From assembly GCF_000203975.2 (NCBI RefSeq), contig NZ_AFCF02000006.1, positions 372,001-436,000 of the forward strand: DNA of 64,000 nucleotides. Reading direction: 5' to 3'. The position numbers and the translations under genes are program-made. Positions 34,070 to 42,936 of the stretch are shown piece by piece. The stretch's first letter is position 1, and every line of letters starts with the position of its first letter. The DNA comes from Leisingera sp. ANG1. Its GTDB lineage: Bacteria > Pseudomonadota > Alphaproteobacteria > Rhodobacterales > Rhodobacteraceae. The notes below the pieces were generated by a model. The model made no database searches. It was given only the letters and a program-made list of their open reading frames with translations, and was not told the origin of the DNA.

Positions 34070-34303
34070 GGCACTTTTTCCGGCCGCGCAAACTTAGGAG
34101 CGGTGCTTGGCGGATTCAACCTTTGGCGAATCCAAATCTGCTGGTTTCTGCAAAAACGCGCTCTGCCCTGCGGCAAAATGCGCGGCGCATAGCCGATATG
34201 AAAATTTCATGACAAAAATCGTGCGGCTGCAGCGTGACAGACGCGGAAACATATGCTCCACTCTCTAGGTCAAACACATCTAGCTCAAAGAAGGAGGGTT
34301 ACC

Positions 34304-34477
34304 ATGAGCCTCAGCTCGCATCTGACCGAACTTAAGAAGAAGCACGAGCATCTGAGCATGGAAGTGGAACAGGCCCAACGATCGCCCAGTACCGACGATC
34401 TGGAAATCGCAGCAATGAAAAAGCAAAAGCTGAAGCTGAAGGAAGAGATCACACGCCTGACAGCTGAAGCCGTCTGA
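34304..34477 (+). CDS. DUF465 (YdcH-like) small helical protein
   Basis: A 57-residue protein, mostly charged helix (LTELKKKHEHLSMEVEQAQ, then MKKQKLKLKEEITRL), matching the DUF465/YdcH group of unknown function. The ATG follows a strong AAGGAGG site. The 234-bp gap upstream has GTGACA and CATATG 14 bases apart, a plausible promoter. A strong terminator follows. Confidence 0.85.
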   Translation: MSLSSHLTELKKKHEHLSMEVEQAQRSPSTDDLEIAAMKKQKLKLKEEITRLTAEAV

Positions 34478-34514
34478 AGAGTTCCCGCCGGGGCATAGCC
34501 CGGCACAGTCAACA

Positions 34515-34549
34515 GGAGGGCCTGCCACAGCGGCGGCCCTCCTTTCGTT
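34515..34549. terminator. Strong hairpin terminator between convergent genes
   Basis: GGAGGGCC (34515-34522) pairs with GGCCCTCC (34535-34542) across a 12-base loop and is followed by TTTCGTTT. It ends the DUF465 transcript and lies ahead of the EamA gene end on the other strand. Confidence 0.8.
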
Positions 34550-34556
34550 TCAGGCC

Positions 34557-35420
34557 CTACTTGCTGGCACTGGCCCGCGCCGCGATCAGCGCGCCGCCAG
34601 TGATCAGCGCTGCAGCCAGCGCCAGCCCCCAGGAGGCCGCGGCAATCCCCGCCAGAACCAGGATCAGCGTGGACAGCAGGGGTGCCGCATATGAACTGGT
34701 GCCAAGCATCTGAATGTCGCCCTGCTTGACGCCGATATCCCAGACGTAAAACGCCAGCCCCACAGGGCCGAGACCCAGCAGCAGGGTGGAGACCCAGCCC
34801 AAAGTGCCTGCGGGCCACACCGTTTCCTCCAGCGCGAAATGCAGCCCCCAGGAGGCCACCGCGGTCGCAAGGCAAAACACCGCAACCGAACTGGTCGGCG
34901 CCCCGCCCACCAGCCGCGACAGCACCGAATAGCCGGACCAGGTCAGCGCACACAGCAGCGCCAGCCCGTAGCCTGGCAGATACTGCGCTTCAAACCCGCC
35001 GCCGCCGCCGGAAATGATCGTGGCTGCCCCGGCAAAGCCCAAGACCGCACCGATCAGATGCCCCGCCTTCAGCTTCTCGCCGGGCAAGAGGCCGGAGAAC
35101 AGCACGATCAGCAACGGCCACAGGTAGGCGATCAGCCCTGCCTCTGCCGCCGGGGCCAGCCGCAGCGCCGAGAAGTAGAGCGCGTGATAGCCAAACAGGC
35201 CGATCGTGCCAAAGATATAGACCCGCACCGGCACATGGCGCAGTTGCCCCAGTTTCCCGCTGGCAGCGGTCCAGATGATCCCCAGCGTGCCGCCGATGGT
35301 GAAACACAGCGCATTCAGCAACAGTGGAGGCGTGGGCTCCGACCCCACGGTCAACAGCGCCAGCAGCGCCCACAGCAATACAGCGATGAAGCCAATGGCG
35401 GTCGCGCGGGTCTTGGTCAT
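34557..35420 (-). CDS. EamA (DMT superfamily) transporter
   Basis: A 287-residue inner-membrane transporter with ten hydrophobic helices in two EamA repeats; family markers are YLWPLLIVLFSGLLPGEKL in repeat one and GLGPVGLAFYVWDIGVKQG in repeat two. The substrate is unknown, possibly an amino acid or metabolite. The ATG overlaps the stop of the LysR gene as ATGA, so that regulator and this transporter are a unit. Confidence 0.9.
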   Translation of the reverse strand: MTKTRATAIGFIAVLLWALLALLTVGSEPTPPLLLNALCFTIGGTLGIIWTAASGKLGQLRHVPVRVYIFGTIGLFGYHALYFSALRLAPAAEAGLIAYLWPLLIVLFSGLLPGEKLKAGHLIGAVLGFAGAATIISGGGGGFEAQYLPGYGLALLCALTWSGYSVLSRLVGGAPTSSVAVFCLATAVASWGLHFALEETVWPAGTLGWVSTLLLGLGPVGLAFYVWDIGVKQGDIQMLGTSSYAAPLLSTLILVLAGIAAASWGLALAAALITGGALIAARASASK

Positions 35421-36364
35421 TGGGGGTGCAAATCCTGAATCGGGATAATCTTGATATCGCCCCACATATGCGCGGTTTTCTCGATCTCCGCAAAGTACCA
35501 CTCGCGGAAGGCCGCAATCTGCGGCCGGTCCTTGGCTTCCGGCAGGCACAGGAACCGGAAACGCGCGTCGGACTGGATGGCGATCTTAAAGGGCGCCACC
35601 AGCCGTCCCTCGCGCACGTCCTTGATGATCAGCGGCCGCCGCCCCAGCGCCACGCCCAGGCCCGCGCAGGCGGCGTCGATGGCATGATCGGGGGCGGAAA
35701 AATGGGTGCCGCTGGTGGGGCTGAAGCCTACCCCTGCCGCCTGGAACCAGGTTGGCCAGTCGCAGCCCGGGGCCACCTTGCTGATGGAATCGTCAAAAAT
35801 CAGGGGCGCGTGCATCAGCGATTCCGGGGTGGGGAATTGCTCATGCATCTCAGGCGTCATCACCGGTGTCAGCCAGTCGGGCCGGGTGCCATAGGAAGCA
35901 AGCCCCACGTCGTCTGACACGCCAAAGCGGATCGCCACATCCACATCGCCGCGGCGCAGGTCCACCACCTTGAGAGAGGCCGACAGGCGGAGTTCGATCT
36001 CCGGATGGGTGCGGGCAAATTCGAACAGCCGCGGTGCCAGCCATTTCGCCGTCAGCGCAGGCCCCGCCGTCACCGTCAGCGTGGTCTCATCCAGCAGCCG
36101 CCGGGTGCTCTGCCAGGCCTGCCCCAAGGTACGGAAACCCTCCGCCGCGCCGGGGGCCAGTGTCTCGCCCGCCTCAGTCAGCTCCACCGCCCGGTTCAGG
36201 CGGCGGAACAGCGGCTGGCCCAGATGCTCCTCCAGCGACTTGATCTGAAAGGACAGCGCCGCCGGGGTCACGTTCAGCTCCTCCGCTGCCTTGGCAAAGG
36301 ACATGTGGCGGGCAGCAGCGTCAAAGGCGCGCAAAGCGGTGAGGGGCGGCAGGCGGTCAGTCAT
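35417..36364 (-). CDS. LysR family regulator, GcvA-like
   Basis: A 315-residue LysR-type regulator. The winged helix (residues 5-65) reads LPPLTALRAFDAAARHMSFA and AAEELNVTPAALSFQIKSLE, the GcvA-type N-terminus, and a periplasmic-binding-protein-like effector domain follows. LysR proteins usually control their divergent neighbour and themselves: here that would be the 49-residue gene at 36478 and the EamA exporter downstream. The co-inducer is unknown. The ATG giving MTDRLPPL is the family start. Confidence 0.92.
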   Translation of the reverse strand: MTDRLPPLTALRAFDAAARHMSFAKAAEELNVTPAALSFQIKSLEEHLGQPLFRRLNRAVELTEAGETLAPGAAEGFRTLGQAWQSTRRLLDETTLTVTAGPALTAKWLAPRLFEFARTHPEIELRLSASLKVVDLRRGDVDVAIRFGVSDDVGLASYGTRPDWLTPVMTPEMHEQFPTPESLMHAPLIFDDSISKVAPGCDWPTWFQAAGVGFSPTSGTHFSAPDHAIDAACAGLGVALGRRPLIIKDVREGRLVAPFKIAIQSDARFRFLCLPEAKDRPQIAAFREWYFAEIEKTAHMWGDIKIIPIQDLHPQ

Positions 36365-36477
36365 GTTCGCATAAGTACAGCTTAACTGAACCTCTGCAAA
36401 GTCTCGTTTGTGTGTTTGACGGAACGTCCTCATATTGGTTGCAGGTAAAGGATACTGATCTGAGAAGGAGGCCGAAG

Positions 36478-36627
36478 ATGCTGGAATATACTGCTGATGC
36501 CGCCGTCAAAGCCGCGATGGCCCGTGCCCACGCCGAGCGGGGGCAGGTGCTGAAACAGGCCTGGACCTGGCTGTTCGGCAAGCGGCCGGTGCCGGTCCTC
36601 CGCCCCAAGGTTTCCCGCTGGGCCTGA
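36478..36627 (+). CDS. 49-residue hypothetical protein, divergent from LysR gene
   Basis: A small basic protein, MLEYTADAAVKAAMARAHAE at the start and a tail rich in Arg, Pro and Val. The helix (about 5-35) is amphipathic with AWTWLF at its end. A textbook AAGGAGG lies 5 bases before the ATG, and a strong terminator follows, so it is a complete one-gene unit. The short gap to the divergent LysR gene (113 bp) makes it a likely target of that regulator. Family not recognised. Confidence 0.75.
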   Translation: MLEYTADAAVKAAMARAHAERGQVLKQAWTWLFGKRPVPVLRPKVSRWA

Positions 36628-36655
36628 GCGCGCAAGCGTCCTTACGGGATAGGAA

Positions 36656-36690
36656 AAGGGCCGGTCCATCTGGACCGGCCCTTGCCGTTT
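36656..36690. terminator. Perfect 12-bp stem terminator
   Basis: AAGGGCCGGTCC pairs perfectly with GGACCGGCCCTT across a 4-base loop (36656-36683). It serves the 49-residue gene on the plus strand and phaB on the minus strand (the stem ends in a short A/T run on both sides). Confidence 0.85.
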
Positions 36691-36706
36691 CTGCTGATGA
36701 ATTGGA

Positions 36707-37429
36707 TCAGACGAAGAACTGCGCGCCGTTGGCGGAGATGGTCGAGCCGTTGATGAAGCCCGACTCGTCAGACGCCAGGAAAGCCACGCAGCGGGCGATC
36801 TCTTCCGGCTCACCCAGGCGGCCGGCCGGGATCTGGCCGATGATCGACTCGCGCACCTTCTCCGGCACTGCCATCACCATTTCGGTGGCGATATAGCCGG
36901 GGCAGACCGCATTGGCGGTGATGCCGGCGCGGGCGCCTTCCTGGGCCAGCGATTTCACGATGCCCAGGTCGCCTGCCTTGGTCGCGGCATAGTTCACCTG
37001 CGCGAACTGGCCTTTCTGGCCGTTGATCGAGGAGATCACGATGACGCGGCCGAACTTGCGCTCGCGCATGCCGGGCCAGACCGGGTGCACGGTGTTGAAC
37101 ACGCCGGTCAGGTTGGTGTCGATCACTTCCTGCCACTGCTGCGGCGTCATCTTGTGGAACGGCGCGTCGCGGGTGATGCCGGCGTTGGCCACCACGATGT
37201 CGATCGGGCCCACTTCCTCTTCGACCTTGGCGATGCCCGCAGCGCTGTCTTCATAGCTGCCGACGTTCCACTTGTAGGTCTTGATGCCGGTTTCCTCGGT
37301 GAATTTTGCCGCGGCTTCGTCATTGCCGGCATAGGTCGCAGCCACATTGCAGCCCTGCGCCTTCAGCGCCTGGGAAATCGCTGCGCCGATGCCGCGGGAA
37401 CCGCCGGTGACGAGTGCAGTACGTGCCAT
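36707..37429 (-). CDS. phaB: Acetoacetyl-CoA reductase
   Basis: NADPH-dependent reductase (short-chain dehydrogenase) making R-3-hydroxybutyryl-CoA for PHB. 240 residues. TALVTGGSRGIGAAI binds the nucleotide; the catalytic Ser is in VISSINGQKG and Tyr-x3-Lys in VNYAATKAG; the end reads GSTISANGAQ, as in PhaB. TGGAGG precedes the ATG. It is downstream of phaA, but a terminator lies between them, so it probably has its own promoter in the 211-bp gap. Confidence 0.95.
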   Translation of the reverse strand: MARTALVTGGSRGIGAAISQALKAQGCNVAATYAGNDEAAAKFTEETGIKTYKWNVGSYEDSAAGIAKVEEEVGPIDIVVANAGITRDAPFHKMTPQQWQEVIDTNLTGVFNTVHPVWPGMRERKFGRVIVISSINGQKGQFAQVNYAATKAGDLGIVKSLAQEGARAGITANAVCPGYIATEMVMAVPEKVRESIIGQIPAGRLGEPEEIARCVAFLASDESGFINGSTISANGAQFFV

Positions 37430-37590
37430 TCGAGAATCCTCCAGTATTGGTCACTTGGTAATCTTGCTACAGTTTTCACTGCCGGGGAGCAACAATATTG
37501 CGCGGTGAATTTGCTGCGGTGCCGCGTATAAATTGTCGCACCCGCCGCGCCGGTCTTGCTGCAGTTGCATTATAGCTCTGGAATGTAAAA

Positions 37591-37615
37591 GAAAAAGGAC
37601 GCCGCGAGGGCGTCC
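37591..37615 (-). terminator. Terminator of phaA
   Basis: On the minus strand GGACGCC-CTCGC-GGCGTCC is followed by TTTTTC, 25 bases past the phaA stop. It separates phaA from phaB; partial readthrough is possible. Confidence 0.85.
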
Positions 37616-37640
37616 TTCATTTTTTGCGGTTTTGCGCCGA

Positions 37641-38816
37641 TTACGGGCGTTCGACGCACATCGCAACGCCCATGCCGCCACCGATGCAAAGGGTGGCCAG
37701 GCCCTTTTTGGCGCCGCGGCGTTTCATTTCGAACAGCAGCGTGTTCAGCACCCGGCAGCCCGACGCGCCGATCGGGTGGCCGATGGCAATGGCGCCGCCG
37801 TTCACGTTCACAATCGACGGATCCCAGCCCATGTCCTTGTTCACCGCACAGGCCTGGGCGGCAAAGGCTTCGTTCGCTTCGACCAGATCCAGGTCATTCA
37901 CCGACCAGCCGGCCTTCTCCAGCGCCTTGCGCGAGGCATAGACCGGGCCGACACCCATGACCGACGGGTCCAGGCCGGCAGTGGCGTAGGACGCAATGCG
38001 GGCCAGCGGCTCGATGCCGCGGCGTTCGGCTTCATCGGCGCTCATCAAGAGGGTCGCGGCAGCGCCGTCGTTCAGACCGGAGGCGTTGGCTGCGGTGACA
38101 GAGCCGTCCTTGGTGAAGGCCGGGCGCAGTTTCTGCATCGCTTCCATGGTGGCGCCGTGGCGGATGTATTCGTCCGCATCCACTGTGATATCGCCCTTGC
38201 GATGCTTGACGATGAACGGGGTGATCTCATCGGCGAACTTGCCCGCCTTCTGCGCCGCTTCTGCCTTGTTCTGCGAGGCGACAGCGAATTCGTCCTGCAT
38301 CTCGCGGGAGATCTGCCACTGCTCGGCCACGTTCTCCGCGGTCTGGCCCATGTGGTAGCCGTTGAAGGCATCCCACAAGCCGTCGCGGATCATGGTGTCG
38401 ATGTACTTCATGTCGCCCATTTTCTGGCCCGCGCGCAGATGCGCGGCATGGGGGGACAGGGTCATGTTTTCCTGGCCGCCGGCCGCCACGATGGAGGCAT
38501 CGCCCAGCTGGATGTGCTGCGCGCCCAGTGCCACGGCGCGCAGGCCGGAGCCGCAGACCTGGTTGATGCCCCAGGCGGCGCTTTCCTTGGGCAGGCCGGC
38601 ATTGATGTGTGCCTGGCGGGCCGGGTTCTGGCCCTGCGCCGCGGTCAGCACCTGGCCGAGAATGGTTTCGGACACTTCGGATTTGTCCACACCGGCGCGT
38701 TCCACCACAGCTTCCAGCACCGCGGCGCCCAGGTCATGGGCCGGGGTGTTGGCGAACGAGCCGCCAAAGGAGCCGACGGCGGTGCGCGCGGCGGATGCGA
38801 TTACAACATTGGTCAT
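37641..38816 (-). CDS. phaA: Acetyl-CoA acetyltransferase (beta-ketothiolase)
   Basis: Condenses two acetyl-CoA to acetoacetyl-CoA; the first step of PHB synthesis, also used in ketone metabolism. 391 residues. The acyl-Cys is Cys88 ([14 protein letters not shown]), the later His is in [15 protein letters not shown] and the second Cys in [15 protein letters not shown]. The leader holds a CTGC-N4-GCAG palindrome of the sort bound by PhaR. Its stop is followed by a terminator. Confidence 0.95.
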   Translation of the reverse strand: MTNVVIASAARTAVGSFGGSFANTPAHDLGAAVLEAVVERAGVDKSEVSETILGQVLTAAQGQNPARQAHINAGLPKESAAWGINQVCGSGLRAVALGAQHIQLGDASIVAAGGQENMTLSPHAAHLRAGQKMGDMKYIDTMIRDGLWDAFNGYHMGQTAENVAEQWQISREMQDEFAVASQNKAEAAQKAGKFADEITPFIVKHRKGDITVDADEYIRHGATMEAMQKLRPAFTKDGSVTAANASGLNDGAAATLLMSADEAERRGIEPLARIASYATAGLDPSVMGVGPVYASRKALEKAGWSVNDLDLVEANEAFAAQACAVNKDMGWDPSIVNVNGGAIAIGHPIGASGCRVLNTLLFEMKRRGAKKGLATLCIGGGMGVAMCVERP

Positions 38817-38925
38817 TATTTCTGGTCCTCTGCCATCAAGTCAGGTCTCCGGGAAAGCTTGCTGCCTGCGTTTCGCTCCGACGCGCAAGAATCTTTCCCG
38901 ATCACTCCGGGTACCGACATAATCT

Positions 38926-38945
38926 ATTGCTGCACGTGCAGCAAT
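38926..38945. promoter_or_regulatory. PhaR-type palindrome upstream of phaA
   Basis: A perfect 20-bp palindrome with half-site ATTGCTGCAC, containing CTGC-ACGT-GCAG. PhaR of Rhodobacter/Paracoccus is reported to bind CTGC-N3/4-GCAG (from memory). It lies 110 bases ahead of the phaA start in a 316-bp gene-free gap (38817-39132) that otherwise shows no recognised element. Confidence 0.55.
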
Positions 38946-39132
38946 TGACAGCCTGTCTCAGGGGGTGCGGCAGAGTCAACCGCGAGATACGTCCCGGGCT
39001 GCAGGATTTCCGGCACTTGGCTGCGGTGATGCTGCAAAGCAGCAACCGCGCTGGCCGCAACCGGGTCGCGCAGGGGCAGCAAAGCCGTTGAAAAGACAGG
39101 TATTGCTTGATTGCGGCGGCGGGCGGCGGAAG

Positions 39133-39972
39133 TCAGCCCGCTTTCTTGCCTTGCTTCATATCTTCGATCCAGGGCGGCGACACCGAGGGGGCGCCGAACA
39201 GGTAGCCCTGCAGGCAGTCGACGCCGTTTTCGACCAGAAACTCCGCATCCGCCTGGCTTTCCACCGATTCCGCAACCACGAACATGTCGAACTGCTTGGC
39301 AATGCCGATCAGGGCGCGGACCACTGACTGGTTGTCGTGGCTGGCGTGAATGCCGCGCACGAACTGGCCGTCAATCTTGACCGCGTCAAAGAAGAACTGG
39401 CGGAAATGGCCGATCGCAGTGGTGCTGGCGCCAAAGTTGTCGAGCGCAAAGGCAATCCCGTGCTGCTGCATCCGGCCCATGAAATCGGTCACCAGCTCCG
39501 GTGCGGCCATGGCAGAGGCCTCGGTGATTTCCAGCACCAGCCGTTCGCCCAGGGTGCCGTCGCGCTTCAGGAACCGGTCCAGAACCTTGTGCCAGCGCTG
39601 ATAGCCGATGGAGCGTGCGGACATGTTCACCGACAGGCGGATTTGCGGGTATTTTTCCAGCGCCTTCAGCCCGTGCTGCAGCGCCAGGCAATCCATCTCG
39701 CGGCCGATTTCCTTGTCTTCGACCACATGCATGAATTCGCGCGCCGGAATCACCCGGCCGGTCGGATCCAGAACCCGGATATAGCCCTCGTAAAAGGCGA
39801 CACCATGCGGCGCCATTGCCTGCATGACAGGCTGATAGGCCAGCACGGTCTGATTGTGCCGCACCGCCTCGTCGACCATGTCCAGTGTCGAACGGTCGCG
39901 CCCGGCTACCGCTGCGCTCAGCGGGTTTTCAGCGCCTTCGGGGAGATCTGCCTTGGCATGTCGGTTTGTCAT
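39133..39972 (-). CDS. EAL-domain protein with degenerate metal site
   Basis: A 279-residue stand-alone EAL (c-di-GMP phosphodiesterase-fold) protein with no membrane or sensor part. The EAL triad reads EGY (Glu62); NMSAR (Asn116) and EITE (Glu148-Glu151) are intact; the usual DDFGTGYSSL reads DNFGASTTAI, so the second Asp is Asn179 and loop 6 is altered; KID, AESVES and QGYLFG are retained. Reduced or absent hydrolysis is inferred; it may bind c-di-GMP or a protein. An ATG is used here; a TTG 27 bases earlier is possible. The phaA leader is upstream. Confidence 0.88.
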   Translation of the reverse strand: MTNRHAKADLPEGAENPLSAAVAGRDRSTLDMVDEAVRHNQTVLAYQPVMQAMAPHGVAFYEGYIRVLDPTGRVIPAREFMHVVEDKEIGREMDCLALQHGLKALEKYPQIRLSVNMSARSIGYQRWHKVLDRFLKRDGTLGERLVLEITEASAMAAPELVTDFMGRMQQHGIAFALDNFGASTTAIGHFRQFFFDAVKIDGQFVRGIHASHDNQSVVRALIGIAKQFDMFVVAESVESQADAEFLVENGVDCLQGYLFGAPSVSPPWIEDMKQGKKAG

Positions 39973-40097
39973 GTGCTGCTGGAACCCTGATTGCGGCAAG
40001 TTGAGGACAGTATGATGCTCCCCGCAGGTTGCCGCAAAAGGGTTGAGGCAGGATTAAAGATCAAATTTGAACGATCCGTCCCGTGGACAGTTGGCGG

Positions 40098-41030
40098 TTA
40101 GCCGCCGAAGCCGGGGGTGCCTGCGTCCTCGGGGTGGCGGGCCAGATGCGCGGCCTTGATCCCGGCAGAGGTGTCACGGCTGCCGTCGTGGCTGTAGCCG
40201 GGCGGTGCAAACGCATAAAGCAGCCGCTGCTTCAGGGTCAGGCCAGGCTGGGCCATGTCCTTGAAAATGCCGATCCATTCATGAAAGGCGACCCGCAGCG
40301 GATTGAAGGTGGCGATGTTATGCACCAGCCCGTAGTCGGGGCGGTCATGGTCCTGTTCCGGCACGAAGGTGCCGAACATCTTGTCCCAGATGATGAACAC
40401 CCCGGCATAGTTGCAATCGAGATAGCGCGGATTGCGGCCATGGTGCGCGCGGTGGTGGCTCGGGGTGTTCATCACCGCCTCGAACCAGCGCGGCAGGCGG
40501 CTGACGGCCTCGGTATGGATCCAGAACTGGTAGATCAGGTTAAGCCCGCCGCAAAACAGCACCAGTGCCGGGTGAAACCCCAACAGCACCATCGGCGCCT
40601 TCACCACCATCATGAAGGTGAAGGTGCCGGTCCAGGTCTGCCGCAGGGCAGTGGTCAGGTTGTAATGCTGGCTGGAGTGATGATTGACATGCGACGCCCA
40701 GACCCAGCGCACCCGGTGGCCGAACCGGTGCACCCAGTAATAGCGCAGGTCATCGAGCACGAAACAGGCCAGCAGCGCCCACACAGACGTGCCCATGTCC
40801 AAGGGCGTCAGCTGCCACAGGAACATGAACAGCGTCCAGGCGACGAACCCCAGCAGCAGCCCCTCCGCGACGCTGCCCGCGCCCATGATGAGGGAGGTCA
40901 CCGCATCGCGGGTCTCATACCGCCCGCCGCGTTTCTTGAGCGCGATCCACAGGAACTCGCCCAGGATCGCGGCGATGAAGAAAGGCACCGCAAGCTGGGT
41001 CGCGTCAGGGTAGGAGATTTCTCCGGTCAT
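40098..41030 (-). CDS. Sterol desaturase/fatty-acid hydroxylase family protein
   Basis: A 310-residue membrane di-iron oxygenase. The histidine clusters are present in order: HRFGH (HxxxH), HVNHH (HxxHH) and HRAHH (HxxHH), between hydrophobic helices; HTEAVSRLP lies in a further helix. The family hydroxylates or desaturates lipids; the substrate is unknown. The ATG overlaps the stop of the upstream hypothetical gene (ATGA), so both are expressed together. Confidence 0.9.
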   Translation of the reverse strand: MTGEISYPDATQLAVPFFIAAILGEFLWIALKKRGGRYETRDAVTSLIMGAGSVAEGLLLGFVAWTLFMFLWQLTPLDMGTSVWALLACFVLDDLRYYWVHRFGHRVRWVWASHVNHHSSQHYNLTTALRQTWTGTFTFMMVVKAPMVLLGFHPALVLFCGGLNLIYQFWIHTEAVSRLPRWFEAVMNTPSHHRAHHGRNPRYLDCNYAGVFIIWDKMFGTFVPEQDHDRPDYGLVHNIATFNPLRVAFHEWIGIFKDMAQPGLTLKQRLLYAFAPPGYSHDGSRDTSAGIKAAHLARHPEDAGTPGFGG

Positions 41031-41425
41031 ACAGCCTCCGCCGGGGTGTTGATCAGCGCCAGCCACTGCTGCCGCTCGCGTTCTGGCAGGCGCAGGGAGA
41101 GGCCGGGGGCCGCAAAGTCGTTGAAATCAAATCGCAACCCGGTGGCCGTTTCGTGGACCTGTTCCGCGGCCAGATGGCGGCCAACGGTGTCGGCGCCAAA
41201 GGTCCATAGCAGCCCCGGGCCGCCATTGGTCAGCACCAGCGCGGCCTGCCCGCTGGCCGCAGGCAGCACCTTGAAAACACTGTCTTCGGGGAAATGTCGC
41301 AGCCAGGCAGAACGGGCGTTGCCGGCACCCAGAATCCTCTGCCGGGAGCGGCCGGTCAGATGCAGCAGAACGGCGATTCCCGATATTCCGCCCGCAACCA
41401 GGGCCAGCAGCAGTTCCAGCGGCAT
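41027..41425 (-). CDS. Hypothetical membrane-anchored protein
   Basis: A 132-residue protein of unknown function. An N-terminal helix (residues 3-23) is hydrophobic, followed by GRSRQRILGAGNARSAW and an alpha/beta soluble part with FGADTVGRHLAAEQVHE. It is translationally coupled to the fatty-acid hydroxylase family gene downstream, so a partner role in that membrane reaction is possible, but nothing else supports it. Confidence 0.65.
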   Translation of the reverse strand: MPLELLLALVAGGISGIAVLLHLTGRSRQRILGAGNARSAWLRHFPEDSVFKVLPAASGQAALVLTNGGPGLLWTFGADTVGRHLAAEQVHETATGLRFDFNDFAAPGLSLRLPERERQQWLALINTPAEAV

Positions 41426-41549
41426 GAACGTCCTCCTGCGGGCAGATTGGCGGGCAGGCGGAAGGCTGTCAAAGGTGGCGTGGGGTCAAGCGCATCAGCC
41501 CCGGCACCCGGATCCGGGGCAGGGCAGGCTGGCCTTGGCAAGCCGGGGT

Positions 41550-41891
41550 CTACATCGCGGCAGCCGCGCGCTGCGCCTTTGGCAGCACCTGCATCTGCAC
41601 CACCCGCTCGACAAAGGGCACCAGCCCTTCGGGGCCGGAGGCCCGGTCTTTCAGATGGATGCAGACATCCGGCCGCAGTGCCGCGATGATGCCGATCAGG
41701 TCGCCGCGGATCTGATCATCCAGGCCTGCGCCCATGATCACGCATTCGATGCGCGGCTCGGTCTCCAGCTGGCGCACCACCTCGGGCTGATCATGCGCGC
41801 CCAGCCAGTGGATCGGCAGATGGTCCAGCTCCTCAGCCACATTGCCGATCACATGCGGCAGCTTTCCGATCAGTAACACAACAGGTTTCAT
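41550..41891 (-). CDS. Hypothetical protein, receiver-like alpha/beta fold
   Basis: A 113-residue cytosolic protein. Alternating strands and helices (MKPVVLLIGKLPHVI, then IECVIMGAGLDD, then PDVCIHLKD) resemble a response-regulator or Rossmann-like fold, without the usual acidic phosphorylation site. A gene in the opposite direction (the small phosphatase) starts 121 bases away. Function unknown; the start giving MKPVVLL follows GGAGAG. Confidence 0.65.
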   Translation of the reverse strand: MKPVVLLIGKLPHVIGNVAEELDHLPIHWLGAHDQPEVVRQLETEPRIECVIMGAGLDDQIRGDLIGIIAALRPDVCIHLKDRASGPEGLVPFVERVVQMQVLPKAQRAAAAM

Positions 41892-42012
41892 TTCACTCTC
41901 CACCCTATGCCAGGGCGTCTTTTGGGGACGTCCCTCGGTTTACAAGTAGTGCGAAAGTCGCGGGGATCACGCGGGGCTGTCCGGCCCCGGTGTCTCATGC
42001 TATCTGCCGGTC

Positions 42013-42339
42013 ATGGTCAGAGTTCTTTTTGTATGCGGCAAGGCGCGGATGCGCAGTCCGACTGCAGCGGATATAGCCGCTTCCTGGGCGGGTGTAGAAG
42101 CCGATTTTGCCGGATTGAGCCGGGATGCGGACGAGCGGATTTCCGTTGAACACATTGCGTGGGCGGATGTGATTGCTGTGATGGAAAAACGCCAGAAAAG
42201 CAAACTATCCAGCCAGTTCGGCAATCTTTTGGCCCAAAAGAAAGTTGTGGTTCTGAGCGTGCCGGACAAGTTCAGCTACATGGAACCCGCGCTGGTGGAG
42301 GTGCTGGAGCCGAAACTGAGGCACCTCCTGAAACTCTGA
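42013..42339 (+). CDS. Small low-molecular-weight tyrosine phosphatase-like protein
   Basis: A 108-residue protein with the Cx5RS signature of low-molecular-weight phosphatases: LFVCGKARMRSPTAAD, Cys at about residue 8. The usual C-terminal DPY acid is absent; SVPDKFSYMEP may take its role. This is the short predicted-phosphatase group (COG4551-like). The C-terminus ends 2 bases from the convergent TlpA-like gene. Substrate unknown. Confidence 0.82.
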   Translation: MVRVLFVCGKARMRSPTAADIAASWAGVEADFAGLSRDADERISVEHIAWADVIAVMEKRQKSKLSSQFGNLLAQKKVVVLSVPDKFSYMEPALVEVLEPKLRHLLKL

Positions 42340-42341
42340 GG

Positions 42342-42914
42342 TTAGCTTCCCTCAGCCTCGCCAATCATCGCTGCAATGATTTCCTTGGCGCTCTCGGAGT
42401 TCCACTCGGCATCGCCCAAGAGCCGCGCCACTTCCTTGCCGTCGCGGTCCAGCAGCACCGTGATCGGCAGGCCGATCACCGCCATCTCCCGCGCCAGCGC
42501 CTGTTTCGGGTCCTGATGGCGGGGCAGGTTGCCAATACCGTTTTCATCAAAGAACTTCTGGATGCCTGCCGGCGAGTTGCGCCCGGTTGCGATGGTCAGC
42601 ACCTCGAAATCCTCCCCCCCGAACTCCTCCTGCAGCTCCGCCAGCTGCGGCATCTCCTTGCGGCAGGGGGCGCACCAGGTGGCCCAGAAGTTCAGCAGGA
42701 CAATCTTGCCCTGGTAATCCCCCAGGGATGCGGTGCCGGCGCCGTCGGCCAGATCAAAGGCGGCGGCAGACACATCGCGCGGCTCGGCGTGCACGACCAG
42801 CTTTTTCATCGAGCCGTCGCGCAAGCCTTCCAGCTGCGCGGGGTCCGCCGCAAAGGCGGCATTTGCACCCAAGGTCAGGGCCATATAAAGGGAAAGCTGA
42901 CGAAACAGACGCAT
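42342..42914 (-). CDS. TlpA-like periplasmic thioredoxin
   Basis: A 190-residue exported thiol-disulfide protein. A signal peptide (about 1-23) precedes the thioredoxin fold with the redox motif [17 protein letters not shown] (WCAPC). Such proteins reduce cytochrome c or copper-centre cysteines. GGAG lies 6 bases ahead of the ATG. argH starts only 22 bases away on the other strand. Confidence 0.9.
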   Translation of the reverse strand: MRLFRQLSLYMALTLGANAAFAADPAQLEGLRDGSMKKLVVHAEPRDVSAAAFDLADGAGTASLGDYQGKIVLLNFWATWCAPCRKEMPQLAELQEEFGGEDFEVLTIATGRNSPAGIQKFFDENGIGNLPRHQDPKQALAREMAVIGLPITVLLDRDGKEVARLLGDAEWNSESAKEIIAAMIGEAEGS

Positions 42915-42936
42915 ATTATCTCCGGGGTTCCACACC

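Noticed and set aside
40083-41876. 597-codon plus-strand frame across the hydroxylase family gene and neighbours
   Set aside because: It crosses three minus-strand genes with good starts and motifs.
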